Origin: Micromonospora radicis
Lineage (GTDB): Bacteria > Actinomycetota > Actinomycetes > Mycobacteriales > Micromonosporaceae
Length of the DNA: 64,000 nt
Direction: 5' to 3'
Assembly (NCBI RefSeq): GCF_003583405.1
Contig: NZ_QXEC01000024.1
Span: 1 to 64,000 of the forward strand
Shown: positions 9,389-17,465 of the stretch, piece by piece
Layout: each line of letters begins with the position of its first letter
How positions within the stretch are numbered: the first letter of the stretch is position 1
Position numbers and translations under genes: made by a program
The notes under the pieces: generated by a model
Told to the model about the DNA's origin: nothing
Database searches by the model: none
What the model saw: the letters and a program-made list of their open reading frames with translations, nothing else

Positions 9389-10165
9389 ATCAGTAAGAGA
9401 CCACAGCCCGAAGGCGGCCAGGCGCCGGTCGTCCAGCGCGTCCGGATCCGGTACGCCAAGCGTGGCCCGCTGCGGTTCACCTCCCACCGGGACTTCGCCC
9501 GGGCGTTCGAGCGGGCACTGCGCCGTGCCGGCGTGCCGGTGGCCTTCTCGCAGGGCTTCACCCCGCACCCCAAGATCTCGTACGCCAGTGCGGCGCCGAC
9601 CGGGGTGGCGAGCGAGGCCGAGTACCTGGAGATCGGCCTGCGCGAGCCGGTCGATCCGGCGGCCCTGCGCGCGGCGTTGGACGCGGCGCTCTCGCCCGGC
9701 CTCGACGTGCTAGACGCCGTGGTGGCCACCGGCGGTGGGCTGGCCGAGCGGATCGAGGCGTCCCGGTGGCGCATCGAGTTGCCGCAGGTCGAGCCCGAGT
9801 TGTTGGCGAAGGCGGTGGCTGCCTTCAGCGCCGCCGAGCAGGTGCAGGTCGAGCGGATGACCAAGCAGGGGCGGCGGGTCTTCGACGCCCGCGGCGCGGT
9901 CATCACCATCGATGTGAGCGCGTCATCGGTGACGCCTTCCGGGGCGTCGGCCGTACCGTGTGCGATACTCGAACTGGTCGTGCGGCAGGTCACCCCGTCC
10001 GTACGACCCGATGACGTCCTTTCCGGCCTCCGCGTGGTGGCCGGCCTGGAGCCGCCGGTGGCCCCGAAGGTGATCCGGCTGGCTCAGGGCACGCTGACCA
10101 CGCAGGGTGCGATCGTGGATCCGCTGGACGCGGACCGCGACGGGGCAACCATCGGCGGGCACTGA
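9389..10165 (+). CDS. TIGR03936/DUF2344 radical-SAM partner protein, apparent ATC start
   Basis: The 258-residue product begins SKRPQPEGGQ after its initiator and contains the family's opening RVRIRYAKRGPLRFTSHRD and later QGFTPHPKISYA. No ATG, GTG or TTG lies in frame between the stop codon at 9359 and position 9533, although the conserved N-terminus is encoded there. The only well-placed candidate is ATC at 9389, seven bases after GAGGAG (9376-9381). Starting at GTG 9533 would remove about 48 conserved residues. The gene follows its radical SAM partner by 32 bases and is probably co-transcribed with it. Function is unknown beyond that partnership. Confidence 0.85.
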   Translation: MSKRPQPEGGQAPVVQRVRIRYAKRGPLRFTSHRDFARAFERALRRAGVPVAFSQGFTPHPKISYASAAPTGVASEAEYLEIGLREPVDPAALRAALDAALSPGLDVLDAVVATGGGLAERIEASRWRIELPQVEPELLAKAVAAFSAAEQVQVERMTKQGRRVFDARGAVITIDVSASSVTPSGASAVPCAILELVVRQVTPSVRPDDVLSGLRVVAGLEPPVAPKVIRLAQGTLTTQGAIVDPLDADRDGATIGGH

Positions 10166-10295
10166 CCGACGGTCGGCGCCCAAGCAGGCAGACTTCGCCG
10201 GTCGCGCACGCCGTGCGCCCGGGGAAACACCTTTGCGGCAACCCTGCGTGGCAGCGCTCACCCGCGCCCGGGGAAGCCAGAACTGGAGAACGTCC

Positions 10296-13200
10296 ATGCT
10301 CGAGAACGAGCCCGAGGGCGGCGAACGGACCGGCCTGAACCCGGCCGCCGAGACCGCCGAGAACAGCACCGCCAGCGCGGCGAGTGAGGCGACCGGAGCC
10401 GGTGCGCCACCGGACGCGGCCGGCGTCGTGCCGGAGGCCGGCGTGCCGCAGGACGCGGGCGGCACCGTGAGCGGCGCCGCCGACCTGGGTACGCCTGCCG
10501 CCGAGGCGCCACCCCGGCGGCGGACCACCCGGCGCCGGGCCACCCCGGTCGGCCAGCCGGAGCAGACCGAGGCGCCGGTGGAGGCATCCAGCGCTCCGAC
10601 CGTGGGCAGCGGCGAAGCCCCCCAGGCCGAGGTGTTCGCCCCGGTCTCCGGTGACCTCGACGCCGCGCCGAAGACCACCCGTCGGCGGCGCAAGGCCACC
10701 ACCGCGAAGGCCGCCGAGGAGCCGTTGGCCGCGGCCGAGGTCGAAGCCGCCGCCGGTGACGTCGTACCGCCGGTCAAGGTGACCCGGACCCGGCGCAGGA
10801 AGGCGACGCCCGCGGTGGCCGAGCCGGCAGCCGAGGACCAGGCCGAGCCGGCAGCCGAGGAACACGCCGAGCCGCCGGCCGTCGAGCCCCCCGCGACCGA
10901 GCCGCCGGCCGCCGGTACCGCTTTCGGTGCCGCTGTCGCGCCGGCCGGGAATGCTGCCCCGCTGCCGGGCGACGAGGACGCCGCCGAGCCGGCGCCGCGA
11001 GCCGCGGCCGAGGAGCAGGCGCCGGCCGTCGAGCCCCGGTCCCGCCGGCGCCGGGCCGCGCTCACCCCGCCCGCCGTGCTGTTCATGGCGCCGGAGGAGA
11101 TCACCGCTCGCGCCGCCGCCGCAGCAGCGGCTGCCGCGGCCTCGGTCGAGGAGGAGGCCGCCGAGGAGGAGCGGGCCGAACCGACCCGTCGCCGCCGTCG
11201 GGGCCGCCGGGAGGCCGAACCCGTGGTGGCCGTCGAGGTCGAGGAGGAGCCCGCCGAGCCGGCCGAGGAGGCCGTCGAGGACGAGGACGAGGACGACGAG
11301 ACCGCTTCCGGCCGGCGGCGTCGCCGCCGTGGCCGCCGGGGCCGGGGCCGGGGCAAGGGCGGTGCCGAGGACAGCGAGGACGCTGAGGACGACGAAGCCG
11401 AAGAGGCCGTCCAGGCGGAGGCCGACGAGGCCGAGGCGGACGAGGACGGCGACGAGGCCGAGGGTGGCGACGGGCTGACCCGGCGCCGTCGGCGGCGTCG
11501 GCGGCGGGGCGCCGGGGACACCGACGGCGGCGCCGACGACGGCGTGCCGACGGTGGTGAAGATCAGGGAGCCGCGTCGGACGGTCGACGAGGTGCAGGGC
11601 GTTTCCGGCTCGACCCGGCTGGAGGCCAAGCGGCAACGCCGCCGGGACGGTCGTGAGCAGCGTCGGACCCGCCCGCCGATCCTCAGTGAGTCCGAGTTCC
11701 TGGCCCGCCGGGAGGCGGTCGACCGGGTGATGGCGGTACGCCAGCGGGGCGACCGTACCCAGATCGCCGTGCTCGAGGACGGCGTGCTGGTCGAGCACTA
11801 CGTCACCCGCAACTCGTCCGGCACGATGGCCGGCAACGTCTACCTCGGCAAGGTGCAGAACGTGCTGCCCAGCATGGAGGCGGCGTTCGTCGACATCGGC
11901 CGGGGCCGCAACGCGGTGCTGTACGCCGGCGAGGTCAACTGGGACACCACCGGTCTGGAGGGGCGGGCCCGTTCGATCGAGCAGGCGCTCAAGTCCGGCG
12001 ACTCGGTGCTTGTGCAGGTCACCAAGGACCCGATCGGGCACAAGGGTGCCCGGCTGACCAGCCATATCGCGCTCTCCGGCCGGCACCTGGTCTACGTGCC
12101 GGGCGGCAACGCCTCGGGGATCAGCCGCAAGCTGCCGGACACCGAGCGCAAGCGGCTGCGGGACGCGCTGAAGAAGCTGGTGCCCGACGGCGCCGGGGTG
12201 ATCGTCCGGACCGCGGCCGAGGGCGCCAGCGAGGACGAACTGGCCCGGGACGTGAAGCGGCTCCAGGCGCAGTGGGAGGACATCCAGGCCAAGGCCACCG
12301 AGGGTGGCGCGCCCGTGCTGCTCTACGAGGAGCCGGACCTGGTCATCCGCGTGGTCCGCGACCTGTTCAACGAGGACTTCCGCGATCTGGTGATCGAGGG
12401 CGACCAGTCGTACGACATGGTCGAGTCGTACCTGTCGCACGTCTCGCCGGACCTGGTCGCCCGGCTGCGCCGGCACGTGGGCACCACGGACGTCTTCGCC
12501 GAGTACCGCATCGACGAGCAGATCCTCAAGGGGCTGGACCGCAAGGTCTTCCTGCCCTCGGGCGGTCACCTGGTGATCGACCGGACCGAGGCGATGACCG
12601 TGGTCGACGTGAACACCGGTAAGTACACCGGTGCCGGCGGCAACCTGGAGGAGACGGTCACCCGCAACAACCTGGAGGCGGCCGAGGAGATCGTCCGCCA
12701 GCTGCGGCTGCGGGACATCGGCGGCATCGTGGTGATCGACTTTATCGACATGGTGTTGGAGTCGAACCGGGAACTGGTGCTGCGCCGGCTGACCGAGTGC
12801 CTGGGCCGGGACCGTACCAAGCACCAGGTCACCGAGATCACGTCGCTGGGCCTGGTGCAGATGACCCGTAAGCGGATCGGCGCCGGCCTGTTGGAGGCGT
12901 TCAGCGAGACCTGCGAGTGCTGCAAGGGCCGGGGTCTGATCGTCCACACCGAGCCGGTGCCGGAGAAGCCGCGCGCCGCCGGTGCTGCTGGTGACAAGGT
13001 CAAGGCGGTGGCCTCGGCCGGCGTCCCGGCGGTGGAGCAGCCGAGCGGATCCTCCCGCCGTCGGGCGCGCAAGGGTGCCCAGGCCGAGCGGACCGTGGTG
13101 GAGGTCGCCGAGGTCGACAACACGAGCGCCGCGGACGCCGACTACCACGACACCATGGGCTACGACCTGTCGCGGTACGAGACGGAGACGCCGTCGGCGC

Positions 13201-13358
13201 CGGACATCGCCGACAGCCAGCAGGGCGAGTCGGCCCGGTTGGCGGCGCCGGACGACCCCGACGCGCTCGCCGAGGGCGACGAGGACGACGGCGGCGAGGC
13301 CGGCGGCGGGCGCCGTCGGTCCCGCCGGGGTGGCGCGCGTCGCCGTACCCGGCCCTGA
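10296..13358 (+). CDS. rne: Ribonuclease E/G family endoribonuclease
   Basis: This 1020-residue protein processes rRNA and mRNA in the cytoplasm. An N-terminal extension of about 490 residues is low-complexity, alternating acidic (DEDEDDE) and arginine-rich (RRRRRG) blocks that probably bind RNA or partners. The S1 domain starts near residue 509 (GNVYLGKV). The catalytic DNase-I-like site carries VVDVNTGKY near 768 and IDFIDM near 813. The zinc-link CECCKGRG is near 872. A further disordered Arg/Gly-rich tail follows. The ATG at 10296 has GGAGAA just upstream. A long N-terminal extension is normal for actinobacterial RNase E/G. Confidence 0.95.
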   Translation: MLENEPEGGERTGLNPAAETAENSTASAASEATGAGAPPDAAGVVPEAGVPQDAGGTVSGAADLGTPAAEAPPRRRTTRRRATPVGQPEQTEAPVEASSAPTVGSGEAPQAEVFAPVSGDLDAAPKTTRRRRKATTAKAAEEPLAAAEVEAAAGDVVPPVKVTRTRRRKATPAVAEPAAEDQAEPAAEEHAEPPAVEPPATEPPAAGTAFGAAVAPAGNAAPLPGDEDAAEPAPRAAAEEQAPAVEPRSRRRRAALTPPAVLFMAPEEITARAAAAAAAAAASVEEEAAEEERAEPTRRRRRGRREAEPVVAVEVEEEPAEPAEEAVEDEDEDDETASGRRRRRRGRRGRGRGKGGAEDSEDAEDDEAEEAVQAEADEAEADEDGDEAEGGDGLTRRRRRRRRRGAGDTDGGADDGVPTVVKIREPRRTVDEVQGVSGSTRLEAKRQRRRDGREQRRTRPPILSESEFLARREAVDRVMAVRQRGDRTQIAVLEDGVLVEHYVTRNSSGTMAGNVYLGKVQNVLPSMEAAFVDIGRGRNAVLYAGEVNWDTTGLEGRARSIEQALKSGDSVLVQVTKDPIGHKGARLTSHIALSGRHLVYVPGGNASGISRKLPDTERKRLRDALKKLVPDGAGVIVRTAAEGASEDELARDVKRLQAQWEDIQAKATEGGAPVLLYEEPDLVIRVVRDLFNEDFRDLVIEGDQSYDMVESYLSHVSPDLVARLRRHVGTTDVFAEYRIDEQILKGLDRKVFLPSGGHLVIDRTEAMTVVDVNTGKYTGAGGNLEETVTRNNLEAAEEIVRQLRLRDIGGIVVIDFIDMVLESNRELVLRRLTECLGRDRTKHQVTEITSLGLVQMTRKRIGAGLLEAFSETCECCKGRGLIVHTEPVPEKPRAAGAAGDKVKAVASAGVPAVEQPSGSSRRRARKGAQAERTVVEVAEVDNTSAADADYHDTMGYDLSRYETETPSAPDIADSQQGESARLAAPDDPDALAEGDEDDGGEAGGGRRRSRRGGARRRTRP

Positions 13359-13375
13359 GCGGCCGTACGCATCGA

Positions 13376-13415
13376 CGGCCCCTCCCGGGCGGCGAACGCC
13401 ATCCGGGAGGGGCCG
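13376..13415 (+). terminator. Rho-independent-type hairpin after rne
   Basis: CGGCCCCTCCCGG at 13376-13388 pairs over 13 bp with 13403-13415, with a 14-base loop, 18 bases after the rne stop. It has no T-tract. Confidence 0.7.
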
Positions 13416-13466
13416 CGTCGTGTGCGCGGGGTGCTCGCCCGCCGGGCTCGTCGCGTGGGGGCCGGT

Positions 13467-13496
13467 TTGGGGTCGGGGACGACCATGGCGTACGCT
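13467..13496 (+). promoter_or_regulatory. Candidate promoter for rplU-rpmA
   Basis: TTGGGG at 13467-13472 and TACGCT at 13491-13496 are separated by 18 bases, in the gap after the rne terminator. This would give a leader of roughly 140 bases before rplU. Match to consensus is moderate. Confidence 0.35.
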
Positions 13497-13640
13497 TGCC
13501 TGCGGCGCACCCTTGTGTGCCGAGTTCCCGCGTGCCCGCGCCGCCGTGCCTCTGCTACCCGGCGAGCCGCCGTGGGGACGACCGACCGGCAACGGTGGGA
13601 AAAGACGCTAGCAGCCTCAACGACAGGGAGTGCGCCTCCG

Positions 13641-13955
13641 ATGTACGCGATCGTCAAGACCGGCGGCAAGCAGTACAAGGTCGCCGAAGGCGACGTGATC
13701 GAGGTCGAGAAGCTCGTCGGTGCTCCCGGCGACGCGGTGAAGCTCGCCGCGGTGCTCCTCGTCGACGGTGACGACCTGGTGACCGACGCGGCGAAGCTCG
13801 CGCAGGTCGAGGTGTCCGGCGAGATCGCCGCGCACACCAAGGGCCCGAAGATCCGGATCCACAAGTTCAAGAACAAGACCGGCTACCACAAGCGCCAGGG
13901 TCACCGCCAGCCGCTGACCCAGGTCAAGGTGACCGGCATCTCCAGCGGGAAGTAG
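13641..13955 (+). CDS. rplU: 50S ribosomal protein L21
   Basis: This 104-residue protein of the large ribosomal subunit starts MYAIVKTGGKQYKVAEGD, the family's signature opening, and ends near the conserved KNKTGYHKRQGHRQPLT RNA-contact block. The ATG at 13641 follows AGGGAG (13625-13630). A longer in-frame reading upstream is not conserved. It is followed 11 bases later by rpmA and then obgE, the common bacterial order. Confidence 0.98.
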   Translation: MYAIVKTGGKQYKVAEGDVIEVEKLVGAPGDAVKLAAVLLVDGDDLVTDAAKLAQVEVSGEIAAHTKGPKIRIHKFKNKTGYHKRQGHRQPLTQVKVTGISSGK

Positions 13956-13966
13956 GTCGTCTCAAG

Positions 13967-14221
13967 ATGGCTCACAAAAAGGGTGCGTCCAGCTCGCGTA
14001 ACGGCCGGGACTCCGCGGCCCAGCGACTCGGCGTGAAGCGCTTCGGTGGTCAGGTCGTCAGCGCGGGCGAGATCATCGTCCGGCAGCGTGGCACCAAGTT
14101 CCACCCCGGTGACCTGGTCGGCCGCGGCGGCGACGACACGCTCTTCGCGCTGGCCGCCGGTGCGGTCCAGTTCGGCACCCGGCGCGGTCGCAAGACCGTC
14201 AGCATCGTGCCGCAGCAGTAG
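13967..14221 (+). CDS. rpmA: 50S ribosomal protein L27
   Basis: The 84-residue L27 begins MAHKKGASSSRNGRDSAAQRLGVK, whose N-terminal tail reaches the peptidyl-transferase centre. It lacks the cleavable N-terminal extension seen in Firmicutes, as expected for actinobacteria. It lies 11 bases after rplU and is followed by a strong hairpin before obgE, so the ribosomal pair and the GTPase may be expressed at different levels. Confidence 0.98.
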   Translation: MAHKKGASSSRNGRDSAAQRLGVKRFGGQVVSAGEIIVRQRGTKFHPGDLVGRGGDDTLFALAAGAVQFGTRRGRKTVSIVPQQ

Positions 14222-14232
14222 CTCTCCGGCGT

Positions 14233-14266
14233 AAGCGGGCCGTGGACCTGATGTCCCGGCCCGCTT
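14233..14266 (+). terminator. Hairpin terminator or attenuator between rpmA and obgE
   Basis: AAGCGGGCC at 14233-14241 pairs over 9 bp with GGCCCGCTT at 14258-14266, followed by CGCCTTTT. The T-run makes it one of the few classical intrinsic terminators in the window. Confidence 0.75.
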
Positions 14267-14310
14267 CGCCTTTTCATGCGCGGGGGTGGCCCCGCTGGAA
14301 GGATTGCGGC

Positions 14311-15783
14311 GTGACTACGTTCGTTGACCGGGTCGTCCTGCACCTGCAGGCCGGCGACGGCGGGCACGGCTGTGTCTCGATCCACCGGGAGAAGTTCAAG
14401 CCGTTCGGCGGCCCCGACGGGGGCAACGGCGGACACGGCGGCAGCGTCTCGCTGGTGGTCGACGCGCAGGTGCACACGCTGCTCGACTTCCACTTCCGCC
14501 CGCACGTCAAGGCGGCCAACGGTCGGGGTGGCGCCGGCTCCAACCGGGACGGCGCCAACGGCGCGGACCTGGTCCTCAAGGTGCCCGACGGTACGGTGGT
14601 GCAGACCCCGGACGGCACCGTGCTGGCCGACATGGTGGGCGCCGGGACCACCTTCGAGGTGGCCCGGGGTGGCCGGGGTGGCCGGGGCAACGCCTCGCTG
14701 GCCAACGCCCGCCGCAAGGCACCCGGCTTCGCCGAACTCGGCGAGCCGGGCGAACAGCTCGACGTGGTGCTGGAGCTCAAGAGCGTCGCCGACGTCGGCC
14801 TGGTGGGTTTCCCGTCGGCCGGCAAGTCGTCGCTGATCTCGGTGATCTCCGCGGCCAAGCCGAAGATCGCCGACTACCCGTTCACCACGCTGGTGCCGAA
14901 CCTCGGCGTGGTGCGGGTCGACAACCACACCTTCACGGTCGCCGACGTACCCGGTCTGATCCCCGGCGCGGCCACCGGCAAGGGGCTGGGCCTGGAGTTC
15001 CTGCGGCACGTCGAGCGTTGCGCCGTGCTGGTGCACGTGATCGACACCGCCACCCTGGAGCCGGGTCGGGACCCGCTGGCCGACATCGACACCATCGAGG
15101 CGGAGTTGGCCGCGTACGGCGGTCTGGCGGACCGGCCGCGGTTGGTCGCGCTGAACAAGGTCGACGTGCCCGATGGACGGGATCTGGCCGAGATCGTCCG
15201 GCCCGACCTGGAGGCGCGCGGCCTGCGGGCCTTCGAGGTGTCGGCGGCCACCCGCGAAGGGCTGAAGGAGTTCGTCTACGCGATGGCGGAGTTGGTGGAG
15301 CAGTCGCGTTCGGTCGTGGCGCCCGCCGAGCCGACCCGGGTCGTGCTTCGACCCAAGGCGGTCGACGACGCCGGCTTCACCATCGAGGCGGAACCGGACG
15401 GCTCGTACACGGTGCGGGGTGTCCGCCCCGAGCGGTGGGTGCGCCAGACGAACTTCGACAACGACGAGGCGATCGGCTATCTCGCCGACCGGCTGGCTCG
15501 CCTCGGCGTCGAGGACCAACTGGCCAAGGCCGGTGCCCAGCCGGGTGACCTGGTCCGCATCGGCGAGCGGGAGTTCGACTGGCAGCCGACGCTCTTCGCC
15601 GGGGTCGAGTTCGTACCCGGGGCCCGGGGGCGGGACGTGCGGCTGGAGGAGCAGATCACCCGGCCCAGTGCGGCCGAGCGGCTGGCGGCCCGCAAGGCGC
15701 GCCGGCAGCGGCCCGCGGACGAGATCGCCCCGACACGCAGCGACGCCGAGGCGGCGACGCCCGACGAGGTCGACGCCGAGTAG
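14311..15783 (+). CDS. obgE: Obg-family GTPase (ObgE/CgtA)
   Basis: This 490-residue GTPase acts in late 50S assembly and stress signalling. The glycine-rich Obg fold covers about residues 1-158 (GGPDGGNGGHGG). The GTPase domain has G1 GFPSAGKSS near 165, G3 DVPGLIPGA and G4 NKVDV. A C-terminal OCT domain lies around 340-425, then an acidic, unconserved tail. GTG at 14311 is the start because GGAAGGA (14297-14303) precedes it and the Obg fold begins at once; an upstream ATG would overlap the rpmA hairpin. Confidence 0.97.
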   Translation: MTTFVDRVVLHLQAGDGGHGCVSIHREKFKPFGGPDGGNGGHGGSVSLVVDAQVHTLLDFHFRPHVKAANGRGGAGSNRDGANGADLVLKVPDGTVVQTPDGTVLADMVGAGTTFEVARGGRGGRGNASLANARRKAPGFAELGEPGEQLDVVLELKSVADVGLVGFPSAGKSSLISVISAAKPKIADYPFTTLVPNLGVVRVDNHTFTVADVPGLIPGAATGKGLGLEFLRHVERCAVLVHVIDTATLEPGRDPLADIDTIEAELAAYGGLADRPRLVALNKVDVPDGRDLAEIVRPDLEARGLRAFEVSAATREGLKEFVYAMAELVEQSRSVVAPAEPTRVVLRPKAVDDAGFTIEAEPDGSYTVRGVRPERWVRQTNFDNDEAIGYLADRLARLGVEDQLAKAGAQPGDLVRIGEREFDWQPTLFAGVEFVPGARGRDVRLEEQITRPSAAERLAARKARRQRPADEIAPTRSDAEAATPDEVDAE

Positions 15784-15795
15784 CGAAGTAGTTCC

Positions 15796-15849
15796 GCCGG
15801 TGCCGGTGCGAGGCTGCCCTCGACGGGCGGTTTCGCGCCGGCACCCGGC
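15796..15849. terminator. Imperfect hairpin between the convergent obgE and DUF4383 genes
   Basis: GCCGGTGCCGGTGCG (15796-15810) pairs imperfectly with CGCCGGCACCCGGC (15836-15849), with a bulge. It lies just after obgE and just after the end of the facing gene. Confidence 0.35.
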
Positions 15850-15857
15850 CGGGGCTG

Positions 15858-16334
15858 TCAGGGGCGGTCGATCGGGGTGTCCAGCCGGCCACCGGTACCG
15901 GTGTTGTTGGAGAGCAGCAGGCCCAGGGCCAGCATGCCGAAGCCGAGTCCCAGGTGCAGGAAGTCGTCGGCGCCGTTGACCGGGATGAAGTTGGCCGCGC
16001 TCTCGTCCTCGGTGGCCCACCCGTACAGCCACAGGGCGAGGTATACCGCGCCTCCGCCGGCCAGGAAGAGCCGGGCGCCGGCCACCCGGCGGGCCAGCAC
16101 CAGACCGGCCAGGCCGAAGCCGAGGTGCAGCAGGTTGTGCAGGATCGAGACCTGGAAGATGCCGAGTAGCTTCGCCTCCGAGTGGTGCCCGGCGAAGGTC
16201 ATCTCGCCGTAGCCGGTGGTGATGCCGGGGACGAAACCCGCCACGCCGAGAACCAGGAAGAGGACCGCCACCGCCAGGGCGGCGAGTTGGACCGGGCTGC
16301 GGCGGGTCCGGCTGCGGCCTGACTGATGCGCCAT
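15858..16334 (-). CDS. DUF4383 membrane protein
   Basis: The 158-residue product has four predicted membrane segments after a short basic N-terminus (MAHQSGRSRTRRSP): VQLAALAVAVLFLVLG, LGIFQVSILHNLLHLGFG, ARLFLAGGGAVYLALWLYG and DDFLHLGLGFGMLALGLLL. The HNLLHL and FLHLGLG histidines between hydrophobic residues are typical of this actinobacterial family. Its biochemical role is not known. The ATG at 16334 has AGAGGTGA about eight bases upstream on the minus strand. It is convergent with obgE and has no obvious operon partner. Confidence 0.82.
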   Translation of the reverse strand: MAHQSGRSRTRRSPVQLAALAVAVLFLVLGVAGFVPGITTGYGEMTFAGHHSEAKLLGIFQVSILHNLLHLGFGLAGLVLARRVAGARLFLAGGGAVYLALWLYGWATEDESAANFIPVNGADDFLHLGLGFGMLALGLLLSNNTGTGGRLDTPIDRP

Positions 16335-16735
16335 CGATGTCACCTCTGTGGATCCCGGACACGTCCGCGGCCGCCGGGGCGGCGAGGTGCGGCAACCGTG
16401 ACTGGCGGGCTCGCTGACCCGCTGATCCTCAATTCTGTCGGCCGCCGGACGGATCCCGCAGCGAAACGGCCGATCAGGCGTGGGCGCGCGGCTACCAGAT
16501 CTTCGAGCGGAAGCAGGACGGGTGTCTGCGTACGGTCCTGCATCCGGCCTGACCACCGGTGGCCCGGCTGGCCCCTCCCCGGGGCCGACGAACCTGGTTT
16601 CCTGGTCTCGTGGCGCCACTGCCCAACGCGGTGGCGGCACCACGTCGGCCATCCGTCCGTGGCAGTTCGCCCGGCTCGGGGCGGCCGGCGCGCCGGCGGC
16701 GGGCAGCCGGGTCGGGGTGGCCACGGGGAGGACGG
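16335..16735. other. 400-base intergenic region with no recognised gene
   Basis: This gap separates the divergent DUF4383 gene and the 126-aa orphan gene. Open frames here change composition abruptly and have no ribosome sites. It presumably holds both promoters, but no box stands out. Confidence 0.5.
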
Positions 16736-17116
16736 ATGCGGGACAACAGGTCGACGTACTGGCGGCGGATGCTCGGCGCACTGCCCGGCGGGGATCCGCC
16801 GCTGGTCGCGGCGCCCCGGCGGGCGACGCGCCCCGATCGCCGCTACACCGCGCACCTGGGCTTCGTCGCGCCCGACCTGGCCGCCGCCCGGGAGACCGCG
16901 GTGGGGTACGCGGAGGCGCTGAGCCTGTTGCGTCCCGAGTTGGTGCTCGGCGGCTGCGCGCTGTCCCCGGCCGACGGTTGGCAGCGGGCCGAGCGGCTGT
17001 TCTGTGGCGCGGTCGGTCCCGACGCCGAGCGGTGCGTCGACGTCGCCGGTCATCCCGGGTTCCACCACGCGCCCGGTCCAGGCGGACTGGGTTGGGGCGA
17101 CGGTGACCAGGTCTAG
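16736..17116 (+). CDS. Hypothetical protein of 126 residues
   Basis: The product (starting MRDNRSTYWRRMLGALPGG) has no recognised domain. The middle part, HLGFVAPDLAAARETAVGYAEALS, could form an amphipathic helix, and a Gly/His/Pro-rich tail ends the protein. Two cysteines occur (near GGCALSP and RLFCGAV), with a third at RCVDVAG. It is accepted as real because the ATG at 16736 lies three bases after a good ribosome site, GGGGAGGA (16725-16732), and codon use has the expected GC-rich third positions. The neighbours give no functional hint. Confidence 0.6.
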   Translation: MRDNRSTYWRRMLGALPGGDPPLVAAPRRATRPDRRYTAHLGFVAPDLAAARETAVGYAEALSLLRPELVLGGCALSPADGWQRAERLFCGAVGPDAERCVDVAGHPGFHHAPGPGGLGWGDGDQV

Positions 17117-17177
17117 TGGCCCGCCCCGGTCCGGCACGGCGGGCGGACCCACCGACCGGGGCGTCGCGGCGACCGGG

Positions 17178-17396
17178 TCAGTCCAGGTCGAACTCACCGT
17201 CCTGGGCGCCCGCGACGAAGGCGTCCCACTCGGCCTGGGTGAAGACCAGCACCGGGCCGTCCGGTTCGGCGGAGTTGCGCATGCCGATCAGGTCGTCGAC
17301 GAAGGCGACCTCCACCGCGGCCTCGGAGGTGTCGCCTTCGGCCCGCTGCCAGACCGCGCGGGAGAGGTCGAAGTCGCCCTTGGGGTGCGTTGTCAT
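17178..17396 (-). CDS. DUF397 domain protein
   Basis: This 72-residue protein contains the DUF397 core, with FDLSRAVWQRAEG at the N-terminal side and AFVDDLIGMRNSAEPDGPVLVFTQAEWDAFVAG at the C-terminal side. Such proteins are abundant in Streptomyces and Micromonospora, usually beside an XRE-family regulator with which they may form toxin-antitoxin-like pairs. No XRE gene adjoins here, so this copy is an orphan. It is divergent from pepN, with 69 bases between the starts. Confidence 0.88.
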   Translation of the reverse strand: MTTHPKGDFDLSRAVWQRAEGDTSEAAVEVAFVDDLIGMRNSAEPDGPVLVFTQAEWDAFVAGAQDGEFDLD

Positions 17397-17465
17397 GGGT
17401 CCAGTCCTCCAGCGTCAGGGGAAATGGGGAGGCCCGGTGGCCGCCCCATCCGGCAGGATAAGCGG

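Noticed and set aside
16480..17106. Plus-strand frame of 208 codons overlapping the 126-aa gene
   Set aside because: No ribosome site; Arg/Ala/Gly-rich composition typical of an off-frame reading.
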